Origin: an uncultured Verrucomicrobiales bacterium
GTDB lineage: Bacteria > Verrucomicrobiota > Verrucomicrobiia > Verrucomicrobiales > Akkermansiaceae
NCBI GenBank assembly: GCA_937901085.1
Contig: CALCHQ010000057.1
Span: 1 to 22,107, forward strand
DNA: 22,107 nt
Reading direction: 5' to 3'
The notes under the pieces are model-generated. The model did no database searches. It was not told the DNA's origin and saw only the letters and a list, made by a program, of their open reading frames with translations. Both the position numbers and the translations under genes were made by a program. This document shows, in pieces, positions 1 through 5,466 of the stretch; the first letter of the stretch is position 1; every line of letters begins with the position of its first letter.

Positions 1-1
1 A

Positions 2-73
2 TACGAAGTATAAGATTCGAACTTATGACCCCATCCGTGTGAAGGATGTGCTCTACCACTGAGCTAACTTCGC
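2..73 (-). tRNA. tRNA-Val (anticodon CAC)
   Basis: The minus strand folds into a full 72-nt cloverleaf: acceptor GCGAAGT/ACTTCGT, U8-A9, D-stem GCTC/GAGC with AGTGGTA loop, anticodon stem CATCC/GGATG with loop TTCACAC, variable region GGGTC, T-stem ATAAG/CTTAT with TTCGAAT loop, and discriminator A73. The anticodon CAC reads the valine codon GUG. CCA is not encoded (the next base is T). The first pair is G-U by this reading, which is slightly unusual. The amino-acid call rests on the anticodon only. Confidence 0.93.
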
Positions 74-103
74 ATGTTGTGTCACCCGAACAGGTGCGGC
101 GGC

Positions 104-132
104 ATATTACACGAATCCCGGAGCCAATGCAA
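104..132 (-). promoter_or_regulatory. Promoter of tRNA-Val
   Basis: On the minus strand, TTGCAT (127-132) is separated by 17 bases from TAATAT (104-109), about 30 bases upstream of the mature tRNA. The bases around and after the -10 (CGTG before it, then GCCGCCGCACC) closely match those of the tRNA-Ser promoter at 11361-11389. The discriminator is GC-rich, as is typical of stable-RNA promoters under stringent control. That regulation is inferred. Confidence 0.7.
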
Positions 133-327
133 GCCTTTTTTGAATTTTTACCGCATTTTTTTGAATCGCGCCAGGCTCGGCCTGTAAAAAGAAGAGGCGT
201 GATGCCGGATTTCCTTATGCCGCCTTTCCGGGTAGAAGAAAGCTTCCCTGCAGCTCAGGACAAGAGTGCAGAATCATTCTCTGGAGGCATTTACGGTGCT
301 GATGGCCTGGCATGCCGCAGGGAATGA
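133..327. other. Intergenic stretch without a recognised gene
   Basis: This is the space between the tRNA-Val promoter and the promoter of the Sel1-repeat gene. It is AT-rich at first, with runs of T around 136-165, and has a short hairpin-forming CAGGC/GCCTG near 173-185. An open frame at 46-327 crosses it but overlaps the tRNA and has no recognisable protein features. I see no supported gene here. Confidence 0.5.
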
Positions 328-356
328 TTGACAGTTGATTGCAGGAATGATAGAGT
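328..356 (+). promoter_or_regulatory. Promoter of the Sel1-repeat gene
   Basis: A perfect TTGACA (328-333) is followed after 17 bases by TAGAGT (351-356). Transcription would begin near 362-364. That lies past the ATG at 357 and just before the ATG at 372, so it supports the downstream start and a leader of only about 9 bases. Confidence 0.6.
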
Positions 357-371
357 ATGCTTCACCTGCTT

Positions 372-983
372 ATGAAAAAGTTTTTGCTGATTCTAGTGAT
401 ATTGGTCGTGGCTGCTGCTTCTGCCGTGGTATACTGTTATGCGCCGGCGCGCGCGATGGCCGTGCAGATGATGGCGCAGTCGACCGCCTGGGTCATGGCT
501 CAACTGCCTGAGCAGCAGGGGCAGACAGAGCCGCTTGCGGCGCAGGAAAATGGGGCAGAGTCACTACCCGCAGCAAAGCCTGCGGCAGAAGATGCGGTTG
601 AACCGGTGGACGGGACGCCGGATACCCCCGCGGCCGCGGCTGTGGTCGAACCCGCTTCTGAGGTGGTGGTTGAACCGGAGCTGCCTGCACTCAATGCCGA
701 GGCAGAGGCCTTGCTGCCTGCCGCCGAGGCTGGGGATGCGGTGGCCCAGTTTAATCTGGCACGCCAGTATGCGCTGGGCGAGGGCATGCTCATCAACCAG
801 ACGGAATTTGTGCGCTGGTGCCGTACCGCTGCAGACCAGGGGCTTCCCGAAGCCCAGTACACCATGGGCTGCTGTTATCTTCGTGGCCTGGGGGTGGAGG
901 CGAATCCGGAAGAAGGCCGCCGCCTGCTGGAATCCGCTGCTTCCCTGGGCTATGCCCCGGCGGCAGAAGAACTGAAACGCTGA
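372..983 (+). CDS. Membrane-anchored Sel1-repeat protein
   Basis: This 203-residue protein starts with MKKFLLILV and a long hydrophobic segment (about residues 4-23), a signal peptide or N-terminal anchor, so the rest should be periplasmic. Residues about 40-110 are low-complexity, rich in Ala, Pro, Glu and Val. The C-terminal part holds two Sel1-like (TPR-related) repeats: AEAGDAVAQFNLARQYALGEG and AADQGLPEAQYTMGCCYLRG, followed by a half repeat at the end. Sel1 repeats generally mediate protein-protein contacts; no enzymatic role is suggested. A start at 357 is possible, but the promoter at 328-356 would begin transcription downstream of it, so 372 is preferred. The AMP-binding enzyme gene begins 25 bases downstream and may be co-transcribed. 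The specific function is unknown. Confidence 0.82.
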   Translation: MKKFLLILVILVVAAASAVVYCYAPARAMAVQMMAQSTAWVMAQLPEQQGQTEPLAAQENGAESLPAAKPAAEDAVEPVDGTPDTPAAAAVVEPASEVVVEPELPALNAEAEALLPAAEAGDAVAQFNLARQYALGEGMLINQTEFVRWCRTAADQGLPEAQYTMGCCYLRGLGVEANPEEGRRLLESAASLGYAPAAEELKR

Positions 984-1008
984 ATTTTCTCAATCAATAA
1001 CACACATT

Positions 1009-3180
1009 ATGGCTTCTCTCAATATTCACGGTAAAGAAAATATCGTCACCCCAGGGTTCTATATGCCCAACCGGCTCACCGCCGAGGCGGTCAAGGCTCT
1101 GCACGGCCTGCTCGACGGCAAGGTGTGCTACCTGACGGACCCCGCTTTTGCTCCCTGCAAGGAGGTGATGGATGCCCTCAAATCCTGCAAGGCCGAGCTG
1201 GAATACTTCGATTTCCGCAACACGACGCCCCTGGCTGTCCGTGAGCAGATTCTGACCCGCATGGAATCTGGTTTCAGCGTGGTTTTCATGCCGGGGCAGG
1301 CCGCCAAGTGGCGTGGTACATACAGCGACGTTCCCTCTCCCTTCCTGCGGCATGTAGGCAGTCTGCATATCTCGCCCGTCCCCTTGTTCCTGGGGCACTA
1401 TGGCAAGACCGTCACGACGCTGTACCGCGAAGTGGAAGACGAAGGCTGCCACCAGGAATTCTGCATTCTGCCCAAGCTGGCCGCAGGCCCCCGCACCGGG
1501 GAACGCCTCATGGCTGTGTGGCTGGAAAAGAGCGCCGAGTTGTTTGCGGCCCAGCCGCTGCTGAACACCTCGCTCACCACGCATCTGGTGCATGCCATCA
1601 AGCGCTATCCCAAGGTGGAGATTGTGGACGGTATGACCGGGGGTGTTCTGACCCAGTTCAAGGCTCTGGGTGTGAGTATGGCCGTGGCCAAGATGCTGGC
1701 CAGGCGCGATGATAAGCGCATCGGCGTGATTCTGCCCCCCGGTGCCGGTGGTGTGATTGCCACCCTGAGCTGCCTGCTGGCTGGTGTGGCCCCGGTCATG
1801 ATTAACTACGCCACCTCTGCCGCAGCCTTCGAAAGCACCGTGCGGCAGGCCGGGCTCAAGACCTTTATTACCGCGCGCAAGTTCATGCAGAAGCTGCCGC
1901 AGTTCCCCTGGCCGCCGGAGGAACAGCTGATTCTGGTGGAAGACCTGCTGCAGAAGACCCCCAAACTTACGCTGGCTTCCCATGTCCTCATGGCCAAGAT
2001 GCTGCCTGCGTCCGCCATCTGCGCCATGTACAAGACGGATTCCCGCCGCCGGAATGACGAAGCGGTGGTGTTGTTCACCTCCGGCTCCAGCGGCGAGCCC
2101 AAGGGCGTGGTGCTGACGCACCGCATGGTGCTGGCCAACGTGGCGCAATGTGCCTGCCGCCTCGATTTGACAGATTGCCGTTTCCTGGCCAGTCTGCCCA
2201 TTTTCCACAGCTTCGGCATGACGGTGAACATGATGCTGCCCATGCTCACCGGCTGCATGGTCTGCTCCTACCCGAATCCCACCGATGCCCGTACCCTCAA
2301 TGAGCTGATTCAGAAATACCGGCTCACGCTGGTGTGTGCCACACCCACCTTCGGCCGTGCCATGCTGCGCCGTGCCGAGCCGGATACCTTCAAGAGCGTG
2401 CGCTACTTCGTGCTGGGGGCTGAAAAGCTCCAGCCGGATCTGGAACAGGAATTCATCGACAAGTGCGGCATTTACCCGATGGAGGGCTATGGCCTCACCG
2501 AAACCTCCCCGGTGGTGGCCGCCAACATGCCCGATGCCCCCCTCGTGCCCGGCTCGAAGTTCTTTGTGCCCGGTACGGTGCGTCCCGGTGTCGGCGCGAT
2601 GCTGCCCGGTATTGCCATCCGCATCACCGACCTGGATGACGACAGCAAGGAATTGCCCCTCACCGAGCGCGGCATGATATGGTTCAAGGGTGCCAATGTG
2701 TTCAGCGGCTATATCGGCCGCCCGGAACTGAACAAGGAAATCTTCCACGATGGCTGGTTCAAGACCGGCGATATCGGGCAGATGGATCTCAACGGCTTCA
2801 TTACCCTGGGTGGCCGCCTTTCCCGCTTCTCCAAGATCGGCGGCGAGATGGTGCCGCATGAAGGCGTGGAACTGGCTTTGTCCCAAGGATTCAAACTGAG
2901 TTCCGAGGATTCCGTGCAGATTGCCATTGCCGGTGTGACCGACCCGCAGAAGGGCGAGGCTCTCGTGCTGCTCTCGGCGTTGCCGCAGCACCAGCGCAGC
3001 TCGGAGGAAAAGGAGATTCTTTCCTCTATCCGCACCATGCTGGCCGATATGTCCTACCCGACCCTGTGGGCTCCCAAGTACCTGGTGCCGGTGGAAACGA
3101 TTCCGGTGCTGCCTACGGGTAAGCTGGATCTGCGCGGCTGCAAGCTGCTGGCAGAGGAAGCCCTCTGCATCCCCTCCTGA
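1009..3180 (+). CDS. AMP-forming acyl-CoA/acyl-ACP synthetase-like enzyme
   Basis: This 723-residue protein belongs to the ANL adenylating superfamily, which activates carboxylic acids (here probably fatty acids) as acyl-adenylates and transfers them to CoA or ACP. Visible motifs are the phosphate loop TSGSSGEPKG (357-366), YGLTETSP (494-501), KTGD (585-588), GRLSRFSKIGGEMV in the hinge region, and PTGK with the likely catalytic Lys705. About 200 extra residues precede the core. Around 91-104 they have a stretch (VVFMPGQAAKWRG) resembling the PEG-type block of PlsC acyltransferases, but the HX4D catalytic motif is not visible. The overall plan therefore resembles the acyltransferase-ligase protein Aas with a degenerate first domain (inference). 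A role in acyl-ACP formation or phospholipid/fatty-acid recycling is likely. The substrate cannot be told from sequence. No Shine-Dalgarno is evident before the ATG. Confidence 0.85.
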   Translation: MASLNIHGKENIVTPGFYMPNRLTAEAVKALHGLLDGKVCYLTDPAFAPCKEVMDALKSCKAELEYFDFRNTTPLAVREQILTRMESGFSVVFMPGQAAKWRGTYSDVPSPFLRHVGSLHISPVPLFLGHYGKTVTTLYREVEDEGCHQEFCILPKLAAGPRTGERLMAVWLEKSAELFAAQPLLNTSLTTHLVHAIKRYPKVEIVDGMTGGVLTQFKALGVSMAVAKMLARRDDKRIGVILPPGAGGVIATLSCLLAGVAPVMINYATSAAAFESTVRQAGLKTFITARKFMQKLPQFPWPPEEQLILVEDLLQKTPKLTLASHVLMAKMLPASAICAMYKTDSRRRNDEAVVLFTSGSSGEPKGVVLTHRMVLANVAQCACRLDLTDCRFLASLPIFHSFGMTVNMMLPMLTGCMVCSYPNPTDARTLNELIQKYRLTLVCATPTFGRAMLRRAEPDTFKSVRYFVLGAEKLQPDLEQEFIDKCGIYPMEGYGLTETSPVVAANMPDAPLVPGSKFFVPGTVRPGVGAMLPGIAIRITDLDDDSKELPLTERGMIWFKGANVFSGYIGRPELNKEIFHDGWFKTGDIGQMDLNGFITLGGRLSRFSKIGGEMVPHEGVELALSQGFKLSSEDSVQIAIAGVTDPQKGEALVLLSALPQHQRSSEEKEILSSIRTMLADMSYPTLWAPKYLVPVETIPVLPTGKLDLRGCKLLAEEALCIPS

Positions 3181-3212
3181 AACCGCAGCGGGAGACAGGT
3201 CAAAGTGCAATT

Positions 3213-3245
3213 TTGACTTGCTTTTCCCGGTAAAACAGGCATAAT
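3213..3245 (+). promoter_or_regulatory. Probable promoter of adk
   Basis: TTGCTT (3218-3223) lies 16 bases before CATAAT (3240-3245). An overlapping TTGACT (3213-3218) is a better -35 but would leave a 21-base spacer. The predicted leader to the adk ATG is about 44 bases. The choice of -35 is tentative. Confidence 0.45.
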
Positions 3246-3295
3246 AAGCCCGTCTTGGCAGCAGATGCTGCTGAATATACTGAAAATTAAGACTT

Positions 3296-3949
3296 ATGAA
3301 AACGCTTAAGCGATTCGTACTTGTGGGCGCCCCTGCCTCCGGCAAGGGTACGCAGTCCTCTTTCCTTTCCGAGACCTACGGTCTGAAGCCCCTCAGCACC
3401 GGCGCTCTGCTGCGTGCCGAGATTGCTGCCGGCTCTGAACTGGGTCTGGAAGCCAAGAAGTACATGGATGCCGCCATGTTTGTACCCGATGAAGTGGTGA
3501 ACGGCATCGTGGCCAAGTGGCTGGGTGAAAACAAGGATTGCGGCTGCCTGCTCGACGGCTATCCCCGCACCGTTTCCCAGGCCGAGACGCTCGATGCCAA
3601 CCTGACCGCCATGGGCCTGGGTGTGGACATCGTGGTGTACCTCAACGTATCTGCCGAGCTGATTGAAGCCCGCATGCTCAAGCGTAAGGCTTGCCCCGCC
3701 TGTGGTGAGACCACCCGCAACGGCGAGGAAATCTGCCCGAAGTGCGGCGGCGCCATGATTGTGCGCTCCGACGATAACCCCGAGGCCTTTGCCAAGCGCC
3801 GCAAGGACTACGAAACCCTTACCGTCCCCGTGGTGGAACACTACCGCGCCCAGGGTAAGGTGGTGCAGATTGACGTGACCGAGGAAGGCGAACCCGAGGC
3901 TGTTTCCGCCCGCATCGCCGCCGCGGTGCGTTCCTACTGCGAGAAGTAA
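3296..3949 (+). CDS. adk: Adenylate kinase
   Basis: This 217-residue cytoplasmic enzyme interconverts ATP + AMP and 2 ADP, keeping the adenylate pool balanced. The P-loop GAPASGKGT is at residues 11-19, STGALLR (34-40) lines the AMP site, and DGYPRT is at 87-92. The LID domain has a four-cysteine zinc site (C133, C136, C147, C150; CPAC...CPKC), as in Gram-positive and several other lineages but not in E. coli. The length fits the long-form family. It is a stand-alone gene with its own promoter and a strong terminator, rather than sitting in a ribosomal protein cluster. The ATG follows an A-rich sequence without a clear Shine-Dalgarno. Confidence 0.96.
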   Translation: MKTLKRFVLVGAPASGKGTQSSFLSETYGLKPLSTGALLRAEIAAGSELGLEAKKYMDAAMFVPDEVVNGIVAKWLGENKDCGCLLDGYPRTVSQAETLDANLTAMGLGVDIVVYLNVSAELIEARMLKRKACPACGETTRNGEEICPKCGGAMIVRSDDNPEAFAKRRKDYETLTVPVVEHYRAQGKVVQIDVTEEGEPEAVSARIAAAVRSYCEK

Positions 3950-3976
3950 AGGGGGCTTTGACCTTTATAAAACAAT

Positions 3977-4009
3977 AGCCCGGGAGAGCAAATCTCCCGG
4001 GCTTTTTTT
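3977..4009 (+). terminator. Rho-independent terminator of adk
   Basis: An 11-bp perfect stem AGCCCGGGAGA/TCTCCCGGGCT (3977-3987 with 3993-4003) has a GCAAA loop and runs into seven T's, about 28 bases after the adk stop codon. Confidence 0.93.
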
Positions 4010-4022
4010 GTGCCGCTGGAGG

Positions 4023-4176
4023 TCGGCATCGGGGTGAATTGTAAAGCAAATAGCGCGTTTTCCCGCGCACAGCTTCTCATAAAGCAAAAACCGCTGCCCA
4101 TTCCGGGCAGCGGTTTCAATATAAAGCAGGCTTGATACTGCTCCGCCTTTCTTAGTGGCGGCGACGGCGGGCGCAG
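4023..4176. repeat. Left arm of a 154-bp inverted repeat
   Basis: Read against the reverse complement of 5297-5450, this stretch aligns without gaps over 154 bases with about 14 differences (roughly 90% identity, counted by eye). It contains the last codons (ARRRRH-stop) and terminator of the PEP-CTERM gene plus about 65 bases beyond the terminator. Differences cluster at 4059-4064 and inside the terminator hairpin. Confidence 0.9.
4086..4116 (-). terminator. Terminator of the PEP-CTERM gene
   Basis: On the minus strand, a 12-bp stem AAACCGCTGCCC/GGGCAGCGGTTT (4105-4116 with 4088-4099) with a 5-base loop is followed by a run of T's, 36 bases past the stop codon at 4152. The corresponding hairpin in the right repeat arm has an internal T-T mismatch. 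Confidence 0.85.
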
Positions 4177-5042
4177 AGACCAGCGAGAGCCAGCAGGGAA
4201 AGCGTAGCCGTAGTGGGTTCCGGCACAGCCTTTACCAGATAGGAAACACGCTTCATGGAAGAATAGCCAACTGATCCGCCTGTAATCGATTCGTCTATGC
4301 CAATCACGATGTAGGATTTGCCGTCTTCAAGCTTCAGCTCTTCGGCAGCAGGATTAGCACGCACCCACTGAGTGGCTCCATTTACACCAGTACCATTCGT
4401 TTGGACATCATTCGCGGCGTAGTATGCTATCTTACCGCTGCTGTTCTTTACACCGAGAATAACACCACCATAGGTTGCATCGGTGCCAGTAAGTGTAAGC
4501 GTCGTATTATTTTTAAGATTAGCAAAAGTCGTGTTGGTAAAGTGGTCTGTCGTGATAAGCGTGCGGGAAACATCATCGCCAGCGGCCAGGGCTGCAACTT
4601 CGGCATCGCTCAGAGTAGCAGAAAGAGTCAGTACGCCATCCTTGAACACTCCATCTTTCGTACGACCTGCAACATGGGAACCAAGGTTGATAGAGCTACC
4701 ACAGGTAATGGAACCGTTGGCACCAAACGCAATGGAAAGGCTATATGAAGTCGTCGCTGTTGTCGTCGTAATCTGATTCAGATACATGGCATCATTCACA
4801 GCAAAACTGTTAGCATCACGGTCAGTGACGTTGAAATTCAACGTATAGTCTGTGTTGCCGGCGGTCTTGATGGCTTCACCAACCGATTTCGATGCGCGGG
4901 AGGCGCCATTCCCCAGATAAGGCATGTTGCTGCCGGACACCGTAAGGATATCATTACCGGTGTTACTAGCCCAATATGTCAGGCTGGTAGCAGCAGAGGC
5001 CACGCTGCTGGCCAGGAGTAGAGTTATGAATGTCTTTTTCAT
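4152..5042 (-). CDS. PEP-CTERM sorting-domain protein
   Basis: This is a 296-residue secreted protein. Residues 1-20 (MKKTFITLLLASSVASAATS) form a typical Sec signal peptide with an AxA-like cleavage site. The tail holds the PEP-CTERM signal: VPEP at about 273-276, a hydrophobic helix TATLSLLALAGL, then the basic ARRRRH end. That signal is recognised by an exosortase in the inner membrane, which cleaves or anchors the protein on its way to the surface. The body is Thr/Ser/Asn/Gly-rich and probably beta-structured, with no enzymatic motif I recognise. Base composition is visibly more AT-rich than the neighbours. The gene with its upstream region lies between 154-bp inverted repeats, one of which overlaps its last six codons. 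Function is unknown; a surface or extracellular role is inferred. Confidence 0.88.
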   Translation of the reverse strand: MKKTFITLLLASSVASAATSLTYWASNTGNDILTVSGSNMPYLGNGASRASKSVGEAIKTAGNTDYTLNFNVTDRDANSFAVNDAMYLNQITTTTATTSYSLSIAFGANGSITCGSSINLGSHVAGRTKDGVFKDGVLTLSATLSDAEVAALAAGDDVSRTLITTDHFTNTTFANLKNNTTLTLTGTDATYGGVILGVKNSSGKIAYYAANDVQTNGTGVNGATQWVRANPAAEELKLEDGKSYIVIGIDESITGGSVGYSSMKRVSYLVKAVPEPTTATLSLLALAGLCARRRRH

Positions 5043-5296
5043 TTTGTATAGTTGTTTTAATGATTAAACACAGCCGTGAAACAATTTCCTTGCGCAATGG
5101 AACGATTATTCCACTAAGCTGCACACGCAGTATATCGCTTTTTCTATGTGATTCTTATTAAATATTGTTGTGCAACACTTTAAGTGCCATTCTTTGATTC
5201 AGTGCAGCATGTAGTTGACGCAACGCGTTTTTCTACATACAAAGAATCAACAAATTAAGTATTTCTAACTGGACATCGCATAGAAAATGCGATGTG
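5043..5296. other. AT-rich region upstream of the PEP-CTERM gene
   Basis: This stretch holds no convincing gene. It should contain the promoter of the minus-strand PEP-CTERM gene, but no canonical box pair with a good spacer is clear. A small palindrome TGGAA-N6-TTCCA occurs near 5098-5113, a possible operator. The stretch ends with the hairpin at 5273-5295, which abuts the inner edge of the right inverted repeat. Composition is much more AT-rich than the flanks. Confidence 0.5.
5273..5295. repeat. Perfect 9-bp hairpin next to the right repeat arm
   Basis: ACATCGCAT-AGAAA-ATGCGATGT forms a perfect 9-bp stem with a 5-base loop. It stops one base before the inner boundary of the inverted repeat at 5297. 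There is no T-run after it, so it is not an obvious terminator. Confidence 0.75.
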
Positions 5297-5301
5297 CTGC
5301 G

Positions 5302-5321
5302 TCCGCCGGCGCCGCCACTAA
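5302..5321 (+). pseudogene. Remnant 3' end of a PEP-CTERM-type gene
   Basis: Read on the plus strand, these bases encode VRRRRH-stop, matching the ARRRRH-stop end of the intact gene at 4152-5042 and followed by the same terminator region. Nothing upstream looks like the rest of a PEP-CTERM protein. It is therefore a vestige of a second gene, or a by-product of an inverted duplication of the 3' end. Which of these happened cannot be decided here. Confidence 0.6.
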
Positions 5322-5356
5322 GAAAGGCGGAGCAGTATAAAGCCTGCTTTATATTG

Positions 5357-5387
5357 AAACCGCTGCCCGGAATAGGCTGCGGTTTTT
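5357..5387 (+). terminator. Terminator-like hairpin in the right repeat arm
   Basis: AAACCGC/GCGGTTT plus GCC/GGC form a stem with one T-T mismatch, followed by five T's. It is the counterpart of the terminator at 4086-4116 and is oriented to stop plus-strand transcription after the gene remnant at 5302-5321. Confidence 0.55.
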
Positions 5388-5427
5388 GCCTTGTGAGAAG
5401 CTGTGCGCGCGCCGTCGCGCTATTTGC

Positions 5428-5456
5428 TTTACAATTCACCCCGTGGCCGATAGAAT
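5428..5456 (+). promoter_or_regulatory. Promoter of the exported-protein operon
   Basis: TTTACA (5428-5433), 17 bases, then TAGAAT (5451-5456), each matching 5 of 6 consensus positions. The -35 box lies inside the inverted repeat and the -10 just outside it. Transcription would start at about 5463, only 3-4 bases before the ATG at 5467. Confidence 0.65.
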
Positions 5457-5466
5457 GGGCAGAGTG

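Larger units (their letters stand above)
5297..5450. repeat. Right arm of a 154-bp inverted repeat
   Basis: This is the inverted copy of 4023-4176. It includes TATAAAGC-CT-GCTTTATA (a small perfect palindrome), the terminator-like hairpin at 5357-5387, and the TTTACA that serves as the -35 of the downstream gene. Confidence 0.9.

Noticed and set aside
46..327. Open frame of 93 residues on the plus strand
   Set aside because: It starts inside the tRNA-Val gene, crosses that gene's promoter, and has no recognisable domain or signal.
994..3345. 783-residue open frame on the minus strand
   Set aside because: It is antisense to the adenylating enzyme. The His/Gln/Gly-rich translation is the usual shadow of a high-GC gene, and the opposite strand has all family motifs.
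4177..5296. Insertion sequence or MITE between the inverted repeats
   Set aside because: No transposase is encoded, the repeats are long and include the ends of a coding gene, and I see no short target-site duplication just outside 4023 and 5450.
5043..5296. Riboswitch or small RNA upstream of the PEP-CTERM gene
   Set aside because: Apart from one short hairpin and a small palindrome there is no conserved riboswitch core or promoter-terminator pair.
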